A stretch of DNA of 64,000 nt. Origin: Paraphotobacterium marinum (GTDB lineage: Bacteria; Pseudomonadota; Gammaproteobacteria; Enterobacterales; Vibrionaceae). How positions within the stretch are numbered: position 1 is the first letter of the stretch; every line of letters starts with the position of its first letter. Both the position numbers and the translations under genes were made by a program. Shown one piece after another: positions 18,877-27,874 of the stretch. The stretch spans positions 1,097,950-1,161,949 of the forward strand of contig NZ_CP022356.1 in the NCBI RefSeq assembly GCF_002216855.1, read 5' to 3'. The notes beneath the pieces were generated by a model. That model was given only the letters and a program-made list of their open reading frames with translations, searched no databases and was not told the origin of the DNA.

Positions 18877-19911
18877 ATGAGAGTCTATTTACAAAAAAAA
18901 TTTTTGTTTTCATGTTTAAGTTTAGTTCTCGTTGGTTGTTCAACAGCTGGTCCCTGGCAAACAAACAGTCAGAATGATCCTGATTTAAAAGCGCCTGAAG
19001 TGGTTAACTATATCCCTGCAAGCGATGTCAAAAAAACAAAAGTGGTTGTCGATCATTACATACCTGTTGCTGTACCAGGTCAAATGATGCCGGTTCCGAC
19101 AAAATCTCAACTAAAACCTAAAGCTTTTTTAACTAAAGAAAAAGCAGTCGCTTATGCAAACAAAAAAGCGACGAGAACGCCCAAATCATCTGATTTTTTT
19201 AATTCGATGATGCGATACAATTATATGCCTGATGCCTTGTATACCGTTTATACAGCGCCAATGCATATAACAGATGTTGTTTTAGAACAAGGTGAAGTGA
19301 TTAATTCAATAGCAGCCGGTGATGTGCCTGATTGGCAAATATCGAGTACTTTTAGTGGAGAAGGCTCATCTAAACAATATCATGTTTTAATTAAACCAAA
19401 TTCATCAGGTCTTGAAAATACGGTTTTAATTACAACAAATAAACGTACCTATCACCTAATTTTGAAATCTACGAACAATAATGTTTATATGGTATCAGTG
19501 GAATTTAATTATCCTCATGATATGGTGCAAACCTTCCAAACATCAAATACGCCAGTATCTAAAGCCTTAAGTAACTCTGGATTACCAACATTAGATCCAA
19601 ATACATTAAATGTTGATTATCGTTATCGAGTTTTAAAAGGAAAAAAACCAACTTGGTTCCCGACTAAAGTGTATAGTAGTGGACATCAAACATTTATAAA
19701 ATTTAATAATAAATTTTATAATTCTAGTACTCCAGTGTTAATGGTAGCTAATGACCAAGGTAAATTTGGTACGATGACTGCAAATTATAGAGTTAAAGGT
19801 CAATATATGATCGTTGATGGTATCTATGATCATATGCGTCTTCAAACTGGAAACAAAACGAATGGGAAAGAAACCATTGTTGAAATTGAATCGGTAGGTC
19901 AGCATGTCTAA
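18877..19911 (+). CDS. trbG: Type IV secretion outer-membrane core protein TrbG/VirB9
   Basis: A 344-residue lipoprotein: the N-terminus MRVYLQKKFLFSCLSLVLVGC gives a lipidated Cys at 21, as in TrbG. The VirB9 N-terminal domain is seen around residues 118-212 (YTVYTAPMHITDVVLEQGE, TTNKRTYHLILKST). The C-terminal domain follows (LDPNTLNVDYRYRV, PTWFPTKVYSSGHQTFIKF, and a last strand block). VirB9 forms the outer ring of the core complex with VirB10. It overlaps the next gene by 8 bases. The N-terminal spacer between lipid anchor and VirB9 domain (about 95 residues) is longer than in VirB9 proper. Confidence 0.87.
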   Translation: MRVYLQKKFLFSCLSLVLVGCSTAGPWQTNSQNDPDLKAPEVVNYIPASDVKKTKVVVDHYIPVAVPGQMMPVPTKSQLKPKAFLTKEKAVAYANKKATRTPKSSDFFNSMMRYNYMPDALYTVYTAPMHITDVVLEQGEVINSIAAGDVPDWQISSTFSGEGSSKQYHVLIKPNSSGLENTVLITTNKRTYHLILKSTNNNVYMVSVEFNYPHDMVQTFQTSNTPVSKALSNSGLPTLDPNTLNVDYRYRVLKGKKPTWFPTKVYSSGHQTFIKFNNKFYNSSTPVLMVANDQGKFGTMTANYRVKGQYMIVDGIYDHMRLQTGNKTNGKETIVEIESVGQHV

Positions 19912-21190
19912 TTTACTTAATAATGTGCCAAAAGGAATTACGCTTATCAATAAAAAGCTTGTGATTGTATTGGCAGCAAGCTTAGTTTCGATTATTGTAA
20001 TTGCAGTCACTTTATCTTTTTCTGATCAGAAAAAAATAAATCCAAATACTCAAGTGAGTACAATGGGAAGTACTTCAGAATCAGAAGATCTTTCTCAATT
20101 ACCTTCGAGCTATGGTGATGCAAATAAAATAAATCGATATTTGGATCAAGCTGCAGCCCCTTCAGATGATTCTCAGTTAAAAAAAGCTTTGGATGACATG
20201 AAGGCACAACAACAGGCTTTAAGAGCAGAAATGGATCGACTTAAAAATCAAAAGCCTGAGCAGCCAGCTCCAGTGACTACTCAAGTCGATAGCGAAATTT
20301 TAAAGTATCCTATGTTTGTCAATAATATGGCGCCTCATGACAAACGAAATAGAAATAACCCAAATCAGCAGAAAGCGGGTAACTCAAAAGCTACCGGTCA
20401 AAACCATGCGTCATCTTCTGAAAATAAAGAAACGGATTATGAAAAGGCCAACGGTCAGGATCAAAAAGAAAGTTTTTTTAAACAAAAAGTATCTAAAGAT
20501 GTCATTAATCAGAATATGTTGATGCACCCGATTTCTAAATATACAGTAAATGCTGGATCCGTGATTAATGCCGTTTTAGATACGACCATAAATACAGACC
20601 AACCTGGGATGATTCGAGCAACAGTGAGTAGACCTATTTATGATACGGTTAATGGTACAACGCTTTTAATCCCTCAGGGCACAAAAGTACTTGGAAAATA
20701 TAATTCTAAAATAACATATGGCCAAGAAAGAGTTCAGGTGTCTTTTCAAAGATTAGTTTTTCCAAATGGAAATTCGATCGTCTTACCTAATGAAGCCGGT
20801 ATGACTGAAGAAGGAACGACTGGGTTAACAGGAGATGTTCACAATCATTGGGGACAGATTATTGGTGCGGGTCTTTTATCAGCAGTATTTAATGTTCCGG
20901 CTTTAATTGCTATGAATAGTGATGATAGTAATGATGAAGTCTGTTTGGAATATGTTAATGGTGTTTGTAATAGATGGTCTAGTGGTAATAACACAGCTAA
21001 TGCAGCCAAGCAGGGTGCGCTTGAAGCTATGGGTCAATCTGCATCTAATATTGGTAATAAAATCACTGAGCGAAGTTTGAATATTCAACCAACGATTATT
21101 GCCGGAAGTGGGACTCAATTTTCCATTATGGTTAATAAAGACTTAATTTTGGAACCATATACTTTGGCAGGAAACTATCAAATCCCTTAG
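19904..21190 (+). CDS. trbI: Type IV secretion protein TrbI/VirB10
   Basis: A 428-residue protein. One membrane helix (about 18-37) is followed by a linker with a short coiled coil (about 77-100) and a proline-containing stretch. The TrbI/VirB10 periplasmic domain begins near residue 205 (YTVNAGSVINAVLDTTINTD) and continues with IPQGTKVLGKYNSK, QRLVFPNGNSI and the antenna region (HNHWGQIIGAGLLSAVFNVP), ending in FSIMVNKDLILEPY. VirB10 spans both membranes and gates the channel. Fifty bases separate it from the next gene. Confidence 0.92.
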   Translation: MSNLLNNVPKGITLINKKLVIVLAASLVSIIVIAVTLSFSDQKKINPNTQVSTMGSTSESEDLSQLPSSYGDANKINRYLDQAAAPSDDSQLKKALDDMKAQQQALRAEMDRLKNQKPEQPAPVTTQVDSEILKYPMFVNNMAPHDKRNRNNPNQQKAGNSKATGQNHASSSENKETDYEKANGQDQKESFFKQKVSKDVINQNMLMHPISKYTVNAGSVINAVLDTTINTDQPGMIRATVSRPIYDTVNGTTLLIPQGTKVLGKYNSKITYGQERVQVSFQRLVFPNGNSIVLPNEAGMTEEGTTGLTGDVHNHWGQIIGAGLLSAVFNVPALIAMNSDDSNDEVCLEYVNGVCNRWSSGNNTANAAKQGALEAMGQSASNIGNKITERSLNIQPTIIAGSGTQFSIMVNKDLILEPYTLAGNYQIP

Positions 21191-21240
21191 TCAATGACAA
21201 GAAGACATACAAAATGGTATGTCTCAATTAGGATCTTTGA

Positions 21241-22392
21241 ATGAATACAATTTTATTAAATCATGTCTTAGAAAAATTTCAAAGTGTTGTGACTGGCGGT
21301 TTTACAGCACTTCATACTGTCGCTTTAAATTTATTTTACAGCTTTTCAGTTTTAGAATTGGTTTTTGTAGGGCTGTTATGGGCTTTTGGCTCTAATCAAG
21401 ATGTAGGTAAACTGTTATTTAAGATTATCAAAATTGCCTTAATTTTTTATCTTGCGACTAATTTTTTTGAAATTGTAAAAATGTTACTCAATACTTTCCA
21501 GTATTTGGGAGGGAAAATCACACCTGATGCACAGCTATATATTGCAAATCCAAGCAAAATACTCAACTTAGGTTGGAATACAGGTGTGAATGCGATGTCC
21601 CACAGCAGTGGTTCTTCAGGATCAGGCTTATCATCCCAAAACTTATTAGGTTTGGGTATTTTAACCTCATTTTCAATCATTGGCGCTCAAATTATAGTGA
21701 TTGTTGGGGGGTTTTATCTCTCTTCGTTAACCGCACTTATATTAATACCTTTTGGGGCTTTAACTATCTTTAAAAATTTATTTAATAGAGCTATTCAAGG
21801 GGTGTTTCAAACAGGTATTAGTATTTTTATTGCATTTATTTTGGTAGGTATTATGACGGTTGTTTGGAAAGACAATAATCTAGAGCAGGTTTCATCATCA
21901 GGTGTCTCTTCTCTCAGTATTGTTTTTTTGGGCAGTATTGTGTTTATGCTCGTTTTTTGGAAAATTCCTAAATTAGTTGCTGGTTTTGTCGGAGAGCTTG
22001 GGAGCTCTATGTTTGAAGATAATACTAAAAGTAATATGACAGTTGTAAATAATGTACCCAATCATACATCAGGTAATGCAACTATAAATACCGCAATGCC
22101 TCAGTCTCGAGAAGCACAAGTGAGTAATATGAGAGCTGCTACAACGATAGTGTCAAGTGGAACAAATAACCAAAACGCACAAAATCCTTTAAGTTCTTCA
22201 GCGAATGTTAATGTAGCAACAAATGTGAACCAAAATCCAACCACGTCATCTGTTGCACAACAAATGGGGCTCAATCAGATGATGAATAAAAATGAATCAA
22301 AGGTAGATAAAGGATCGAGTGTTGAGGGTCTTTCGAAAGAGAATATGAAAGAGTTAAAAAAGACCATTCAAAAATCATTAAAAAATAAATAG
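21241..22392 (+). CDS. trbL: Type IV secretion polytopic protein TrbL/VirB6
   Basis: A 383-residue inner-membrane protein. Several hydrophobic helices lie between residues about 35 and 255 (LVFVGLLWAF, IALIFYLATNFFEIVKMLL, IIVIVGGFYLSSLTALILIPFGAL, VFLGSIVFMLVFWKIPKLVAGFVG). The last 120 residues are a hydrophilic Asn/Ser/Gln-rich tail ending in lysines, as in TrbL. It is read with the rest of the operon, and its stop is 7 bases before the next gene. Confidence 0.87.
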   Translation: MNTILLNHVLEKFQSVVTGGFTALHTVALNLFYSFSVLELVFVGLLWAFGSNQDVGKLLFKIIKIALIFYLATNFFEIVKMLLNTFQYLGGKITPDAQLYIANPSKILNLGWNTGVNAMSHSSGSSGSGLSSQNLLGLGILTSFSIIGAQIIVIVGGFYLSSLTALILIPFGALTIFKNLFNRAIQGVFQTGISIFIAFILVGIMTVVWKDNNLEQVSSSGVSSLSIVFLGSIVFMLVFWKIPKLVAGFVGELGSSMFEDNTKSNMTVVNNVPNHTSGNATINTAMPQSREAQVSNMRAATTIVSSGTNNQNAQNPLSSSANVNVATNVNQNPTTSSVAQQMGLNQMMNKNESKVDKGSSVEGLSKENMKELKKTIQKSLKNK

Positions 22393-22399
22393 ATAACTA

Positions 22400-22903
22400 G
22401 TGAAAAAATATAAGTTAATCATTATATCATTGAGTTTTTTAGTCATTTTGGGACTTTTGGTGTATTTTATTAAAATGCTGGGTTTTGGTGTGACGCATCA
22501 GTTTACAGATAGTATGAAAAAGGGCGTCTTTATATATGCTCCTTTACCACAAAAAATAAAACAAAATGATGTAGTGCTCTTTAATTTAAGTTCTAAGTGG
22601 CTAAAATTTTTATTGAATAAAGGATACCTTAAAAAATCAATTCCTGTGATGAAAAAGGTTTTTGCAACACAAGGAGATCTTGTATGCATAAAGCGAGGTA
22701 AAGTTTATATTAATCATAGGTTTATTTCTAAAGTTTTACAATTTGACCATAAAAATAATAGATTGCCTAAAGTTAAAATTTGTAGAATATTAAAAAATGG
22801 TGAGTTTTTTTTGATGAGTACGAAAATACCTAATTCTTTTGATAGTCGATACATGGGTATTATTAAAAGAGCGCAAATTTTTGCAAGGGTTATTAATTAT
22901 TAA
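22400..22903 (+). CDS. traF: TraF-like S26 peptidase of conjugative pilin processing
   Basis: A 167-residue protein starting with GTG. It has one N-terminal membrane helix (about 5-28), the S26 serine in TDSMKKG (S38), a Lys in PVMKKVFATQGD (K85 or K86) spaced as in RP4 TraF, and the family's C-terminal NSFDSRYMG. RP4 TraF trims and cyclises the TrbC pilin instead of acting as a general leader peptidase. Its place inside this operon supports that role. No clear ribosome-binding site is seen; translation is probably coupled to trbL. Confidence 0.85.
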   Translation: MKKYKLIIISLSFLVILGLLVYFIKMLGFGVTHQFTDSMKKGVFIYAPLPQKIKQNDVVLFNLSSKWLKFLLNKGYLKKSIPVMKKVFATQGDLVCIKRGKVYINHRFISKVLQFDHKNNRLPKVKICRILKNGEFFLMSTKIPNSFDSRYMGIIKRAQIFARVINY

Positions 22904-22925
22904 CTTTTCATGAGGATTAAAAAAG

Positions 22926-23864
22926 ATGGCAGAAATTATTGAATCAAGATTTCATCAGATGCTTCAAACAGCATTTGGCCCAGATATGATGCGTTATTTT
23001 GATGATCCAGATGTTATTGAAATTATGCTTAATCCGGATGGGAAAATTTTCATAGAAACCCTTCATAATGGTAAGGTTTTAACGCCCATACAAATTAGTT
23101 CGATTCAATCAGAAAGTATTATTAAGCTTGTTGCATCATTTAAAAATCAAATCTCAGATAAGAACTCTCCAATCGTTTCTTCTGAAATACCTTTTAATGG
23201 GGCAAGATTTCAAGGTTGGTTACCTCCTATTGTTGAAAATCCGTGTTTTTCAATACGTAAAAGAGCATTAAAAATTTTTTCGCTACAGGACTATCTGAAT
23301 CAAGGTATTTTAAAACCAGATCATTATCATGCACTAAAAAAATCGGTATTAAATCGAAAAAATATACTCGTGGTTGGAGGTACTGGAAGTGGTAAAACAA
23401 CTTTTTCAAATGCTTTGCTCGCTGAATTGCAAAATACCCAAGATAGAATTTTGGTTTTAGAGGACCTACCTGAACTACAAGTCAATGCATCTGATGTTGT
23501 TAATCTGATTACAAGCGATAACGTGACTATGAGAGATCTTGTAAAAGGCTCACTCAGAATGCGCCCTGATCGAATTATTATTGGTGAGGTCAGAGATGGT
23601 TGTGCTCTTGATTTATTAAAAAGCTGGAATACGGGTCACCCAGGTGGAATTTGCACTTTACATGCAAATAGTGCACAAAGTGCTCCGAGTCGTTTAGAAG
23701 ATCTGATCCAAGAAGTTGTCGCCAATGCGCCCATTAATTTAATTGTAGAAGCAATTGACTTGATTGTTTTTATTGAGCGAGTTCCTAAATTGGGAAGAAA
23801 AATTGAGAACATATATAAGTTAGAGGGTTATAGCAACGGTAAATATCAATTATCTGAAATTTAA
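22926..23864 (+). CDS. trbB: Type IV secretion ATPase TrbB/VirB11
   Basis: A 312-residue hexameric ATPase of the PulE/VirB11 superfamily. The N-terminal domain (about 1-115) includes IMLNPDGKIFIE and PFNGARFQGWLPP. Walker A is GGTGSGKTT at 151-159, the Asp box lies in VLEDLPELQ, Walker B is in RPDRIIIGEVRD (213-224), and the His box is GHPGGICTLHAN. In RP4 trbB is the first trb gene; here it is last, a rearranged order. A GAGGATTAAAAAAG ribosome-binding region precedes the ATG. Confidence 0.94.
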   Translation: MAEIIESRFHQMLQTAFGPDMMRYFDDPDVIEIMLNPDGKIFIETLHNGKVLTPIQISSIQSESIIKLVASFKNQISDKNSPIVSSEIPFNGARFQGWLPPIVENPCFSIRKRALKIFSLQDYLNQGILKPDHYHALKKSVLNRKNILVVGGTGSGKTTFSNALLAELQNTQDRILVLEDLPELQVNASDVVNLITSDNVTMRDLVKGSLRMRPDRIIIGEVRDGCALDLLKSWNTGHPGGICTLHANSAQSAPSRLEDLIQEVVANAPINLIVEAIDLIVFIERVPKLGRKIENIYKLEGYSNGKYQLSEI

Positions 23865-23946
23865 TTTTTAAGTTAATTTAAAATTTACAAGCTGATGACA
23901 TATATGTAGAATTGATTGAATTTAAAGTTTCTATGAGTAAAAGTGG

Positions 23947-25443
23947 ATGAATAAAAAACAAAATGCTATCTCACCAACAAGAGAAGAAAACTTTCCTGAA
24001 TGGTATCAACAAGTCGTAAAAGCTGCCGATCTAGCAGAAAACTCTGTTACTAGAGGTTGTATGGTTATGAAACCTTGGGGCTATGGAATTTGGGAAAATG
24101 TTCAAAAAAACCTTGATGAGCTTTTAAAAGAGACTAATCATGTAAATGCTTATTTTCCTTTATTAATTCCCCTAAGTTTTCTTCAAAAAGAAGCTGATCA
24201 TGTTGATGGTTTTGCTACTGAAACAGCTGTTGTTACTCATCATCGTTTAGAGGCAGATGAAAACGGTAAATTAATTCCTGCTGGAAAATTAGAAGAACCC
24301 TATGTTATTCGTCCAACATCTGAAACTATTATAGGCGATAGTTTTTCTAGGTGGGTCCAATCTTATAGAGATTTACCATTGTTAATTAATCAATGGGCAA
24401 ATGTGATGAGATGGGAAATGCGTACACGTTTGTTTTTAAGAACCTCAGAGTTTTTGTGGCAAGAAGGTCATACGGTTCACGCTACTGAAAAAGAAGCAAT
24501 AGATGAGACATTTACCATTTTAGAATTATATAAAACTTTTGTTGAAGAATATCTTGCGCTTCCAGTTATTTCAGGTACAAAAACACCAGATGAACGTTTC
24601 CCAGGTGCGGTAGAAACTTATTCAATTGAAGCAATGATGCAAGATTTTAAAGCAGTCCAAGCAGGGACAAGTCACTTTTTAGGTCAAAATTTTTCTAAAG
24701 CATCCAATATCAAATTTCAAAATGAACATGGAAATGAAGAGTTTGCATGGACGACTTCTTGGGGTGTTTCAACACGTTTAATTGGGTGCATGATTATGGC
24801 TCATAGTGATGATGATGGATTGGTTCTTCCTCCCAAAATTGCTACTCAACAAGTTGTGATTCAACCAATATACAAAGGGATGGAACAAAGAGATAAAGTT
24901 CTCTCTTTTTGTCAGAAACTTTGTAAAGATATAAAAGCAACAAGATTTAATGATCAAAAAATACGCTGCATCATTGATGATCGAGATATGCAAGGTGGAG
25001 CAAAAACTTGGGATAATATCAAAAAAGGATATCCAATACGGATTGAAGTAGGGATGCGAGATATCGATAAAAATCATTTATGTATCAAGCAAAGAGATCA
25101 ATCACCAAAAGAAAAAGAGTTTGTGGATTCAACTGTCTTTGTTGAGACTTTGCCAGAACGTCTTCAAAGTATTCAAGATAATATTTATAAAAAAGCTTTG
25201 TCATTTCAGCAAGAAAATACGAAAAAAATTGTATCTTTAGATGAGTTTATTGATTACTTTAAAAATAAAAATGGTGGTTTCGCTATTTCTCCATGGTGTG
25301 AAGCTGCGATTGACAATGAGGTTTTAAAAGAATTAAAAGTGACTCCAAGAAATATTCCATTTGATCAGGACACACCTAATGAAAAATGTATTTTTACAGG
25401 AAAAGACGCATCTCATTATGTGATTTTTGCAAAAGCTTATTAA
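23947..25443 (+). CDS. proS: Prolyl-tRNA synthetase, archaeal/eukaryal type
   Basis: A 498-residue class II synthetase. It starts SPTREENFPEWYQQVVKAADLAE, with RGCMVMKPWGYGIWE (motif 1 region), RPTSETI and MRWEMRTRLFLRTSEFLWQEGHT (motif 2), and an anticodon-binding domain with a C-terminal zinc-like extension (residues about 290-498). The editing insertion found in the usual bacterial ProRS is absent and the length is about 500, which fits the archaeal/eukaryal type. It charges tRNA-Pro. Gammaproteobacteria mostly carry the other type, so this copy is notable. Confidence 0.92.
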   Translation: MNKKQNAISPTREENFPEWYQQVVKAADLAENSVTRGCMVMKPWGYGIWENVQKNLDELLKETNHVNAYFPLLIPLSFLQKEADHVDGFATETAVVTHHRLEADENGKLIPAGKLEEPYVIRPTSETIIGDSFSRWVQSYRDLPLLINQWANVMRWEMRTRLFLRTSEFLWQEGHTVHATEKEAIDETFTILELYKTFVEEYLALPVISGTKTPDERFPGAVETYSIEAMMQDFKAVQAGTSHFLGQNFSKASNIKFQNEHGNEEFAWTTSWGVSTRLIGCMIMAHSDDDGLVLPPKIATQQVVIQPIYKGMEQRDKVLSFCQKLCKDIKATRFNDQKIRCIIDDRDMQGGAKTWDNIKKGYPIRIEVGMRDIDKNHLCIKQRDQSPKEKEFVDSTVFVETLPERLQSIQDNIYKKALSFQQENTKKIVSLDEFIDYFKNKNGGFAISPWCEAAIDNEVLKELKVTPRNIPFDQDTPNEKCIFTGKDASHYVIFAKAY

Positions 25444-25470
25444 GAAATGATTTTTTTTAAGTTTTCAACA

Positions 25471-25496
25471 AAGCCTCTTTAATCTGAGGCTTTTTT
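25471..25496. terminator. Bidirectional terminator between proS and the sugar permease gene
   Basis: AAGCCTC / GAGGCTT stem with an 8-base loop, followed by TTTTTT on the plus strand. It lies between two convergent genes and can serve both. Confidence 0.85.
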
Positions 25497-25506
25497 ATTT
25501 AAGACG

Positions 25507-26820
25507 TTACTCAACTGCTTTTTTAAAGCCATAATATCCTATAATTAACCACCCCAGAGCAGGGATTAATTCTATGGCTGAAAAGTTGGTTACATGATCG
25601 GCAATAAACCCCATTATAGGTACCATAAAAGAACTTCCAACAATCATCATTACCATGAAAGTAGATCCTATCTTAGTATCTCTTCCAAGACCTGCAATCC
25701 CGAGTGAAAAAATAGTTGGATATAAGGTTGCGGCAAAAAAACTTGCCAAAAATAAACTATAGATTGCCATCATACCTGGCAAAAATACAGAGAAGATAGC
25801 TAACAAACCAGCAATGCTAGAAAGTGTTCCTAAAACAGTATGTGCCTTATATTTATGTAATAAATAAGAGCCAAATACTCTTCCAAATAATGCACCTAAA
25901 ATCACATAAGTGTAAAAGTATGAAGCAGAGCTCATGCTAATGTTTAATTTCATGGATGAAAAACGGATCATCCATCCCCATAGTCCATTTTGACAACCAT
26001 TCATTAAAAACATTGCAAAAAGAGCCCATCGAAAGTGACTTATTTGGATGACTCTTTTAAAAGTTTTAATATAACCATCCGATGATTGGCCAGCATCGCC
26101 CAATTCAGATTCTTTTGGAAATTTCACAAATATGATACAGATGGTGGCAATTAATAAAATGACGGCAATAATTAAATAAGGCGTAGTTAAAGATGAAACT
26201 AAGTGATAAAAATAACTGTGAGTTGCTTCATCGGATAATTGTGCTAGCTGATCTTTTGACAAAAATGAAGAAGGATTTAAAATCAAGATCCCTCCGATTA
26301 ATGCTGTAAGAACAGTCGCGAGCGCATTGAATATTTGTGCGAAATTCAATCTAAAGCTAGCAAAATCTTTCGGACCCAATAAAGTGGCGATTGGGTTTGC
26401 AGAAGATTCTAAAAAACCACATCCACCAGCCATTACAAACAAACCAATTAAAAAAGGTAGAAAAACATACCAATCTGATGAAATGGCACATATAAATGAA
26501 CCAAATGTGAGGGCTAAAAGACCAAAAATGATGGTTATTTTAAATCCAAATTTATTAGCAATAAAGGCTGCTATTATAGGTGCAAAGAAATATCCAAAAT
26601 AAAATGAACTATCGATAATGCCTGTTTGCAAATTGGTTAAATGAAAACCAAGTTGCAATTTAGGCATAATGATACCGTTGAGAACATTCGGAAGACCCCA
26701 TAAAAAAAACATAGAACAAAGAACTGAAAAAACCATTGGATAGGTGATTTTTTTCAAGTGCTTATTATTACTTTCGGTAACTGAGTTATGATTACTTACA
26801 GTTATTGACTCTGTTGACAT
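25507..26820 (-). CDS. fucP: L-fucose:H+ symporter-like MFS permease
   Basis: A 437-residue, 12-helix MFS permease of the FucP family. Typical blocks are FFLWGLPNVLNGIIMPKLQ (about residues 40-58), SSFYFGYFFAPIIAAFIANK, FVMAGGCGFLESSANP (about 133-148) and GCQNGLWGWMIRF. FucP imports L-fucose with a proton. The next gene downstream of its promoter side (26891-27874) encodes an aldose dehydrogenase of the fucose-oxidising type on the same strand, 70 bases away, which supports a fucose or similar sugar as substrate. Confidence 0.85.
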   Translation of the reverse strand: MSTESITVSNHNSVTESNNKHLKKITYPMVFSVLCSMFFLWGLPNVLNGIIMPKLQLGFHLTNLQTGIIDSSFYFGYFFAPIIAAFIANKFGFKITIIFGLLALTFGSFICAISSDWYVFLPFLIGLFVMAGGCGFLESSANPIATLLGPKDFASFRLNFAQIFNALATVLTALIGGILILNPSSFLSKDQLAQLSDEATHSYFYHLVSSLTTPYLIIAVILLIATICIIFVKFPKESELGDAGQSSDGYIKTFKRVIQISHFRWALFAMFLMNGCQNGLWGWMIRFSSMKLNISMSSASYFYTYVILGALFGRVFGSYLLHKYKAHTVLGTLSSIAGLLAIFSVFLPGMMAIYSLFLASFFAATLYPTIFSLGIAGLGRDTKIGSTFMVMMIVGSSFMVPIMGFIADHVTNFSAIELIPALGWLIIGYYGFKKAVE

Positions 26821-26890
26821 TAAAAACTCCTTAAAACTTATTTATGAGCCCTAAAGTAAAAATTGAAGGGCTACAATTATTTGATACTAT

Positions 26891-27874
26891 TTATTTAATA
26901 GGGCTTAAAGGGTGAATCAGATCTTGTTCAAGGAGCTCTACCCAAAATTCATGTGGTATTTTTGCGTTAAATAACTCAAGATCAGCTTTAAGGTTTTTTG
27001 CTTTACGAACTCCAATAGCTGTTGAGCAAACGACGGGATGAAAATGAGGGAATTGAATGGCAGCAGCTATTGGGTTTACGCCAAATGCATCGCAGATTTT
27101 ATATATTTTAGCTACCTTGTTTTTGATTTCATCCGATGCAGGAGCATAGTTATACATCGCATTTTCTGTAGGACCTGTTGCCATAATACCAGAATTAAAG
27201 ATGCCGACATCAATAATTGAAATATTTCTCTTTAAACATTCAGGGAAAAATCTCTCAATGGGGCTTTGCTCCAAAAGAGTATAACGGCCAGCAAGCATAA
27301 AGACATCAAAATCAGCATATTTGAAAGTTTCTTCCATGATTTCCCATTCATTACAACCTAATCCAATTGCATCGACTACACCAGCGCTTTTTAGCTCACC
27401 TAAAGCTTTAAATCCACTACTCATTGCATCTTTAAAATGTTGGTTATATTCATTTCCAAGTGTTTCTTTGCCAACATCATGAATATTTAATATATTAATT
27501 TTATTGGTACCTAATCGTTGAAGACTATCTTCAACGGAACGCATAATACCGTCATAAGTATAATCTAGGACTCTATTAAATGGAGCTGCATTCACAAAAC
27601 CATCAGCAGTTATAGGAGAAAGGTTTTTGGGATCATTGGGCTTTAACAGGCGACCAACTTTTGTAGAAATCACAATATCTTCTCTAGGTAAGTCACTTAT
27701 ATCCACACCAAGTCTTCTTTCACTTAATCCAGCGCCATAGTGTGGGGCGGTATCAAAATATTTAATCCCATTATTATAAGCTGTATTGATAATTTCCTTT
27801 GTTTCAGAGATATCGATCTCACTATATAAATTACCAAATCCGGAACAGCCAAGACCAATTTCACTTATTTTCAA
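26891..27874 (-). CDS. Aldo/keto reductase, D-threo-aldose (L-fucose) dehydrogenase-like
   Basis: A 327-residue TIM-barrel aldo/keto reductase. Catalytic-type residues are seen in FDTAPHYGAGLSERRLG (Asp and Tyr), VISTKVGR (Lys) and NILNIHD (His). The general pattern matches the D-threo-aldose 1-dehydrogenase / L-fucose dehydrogenase / pyridoxal 4-dehydrogenase branch. It would oxidise the sugar C1 to a lactone with NAD(P)+. It is the upstream gene of a pair with the FucP-like permease. Fucose is the leading guess; lactonase and later enzymes are not nearby. Confidence 0.82.
   Translation of the reverse strand: MKISEIGLGCSGFGNLYSEIDISETKEIINTAYNNGIKYFDTAPHYGAGLSERRLGVDISDLPREDIVISTKVGRLLKPNDPKNLSPITADGFVNAAPFNRVLDYTYDGIMRSVEDSLQRLGTNKINILNIHDVGKETLGNEYNQHFKDAMSSGFKALGELKSAGVVDAIGLGCNEWEIMEETFKYADFDVFMLAGRYTLLEQSPIERFFPECLKRNISIIDVGIFNSGIMATGPTENAMYNYAPASDEIKNKVAKIYKICDAFGVNPIAAAIQFPHFHPVVCSTAIGVRKAKNLKADLELFNAKIPHEFWVELLEQDLIHPLSPIK

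Noticed and set aside
14548..23864. Integrative conjugative element
   Set aside because: No integrase, relaxase, attachment repeats or tRNA target were found in the window; only the channel genes are present.
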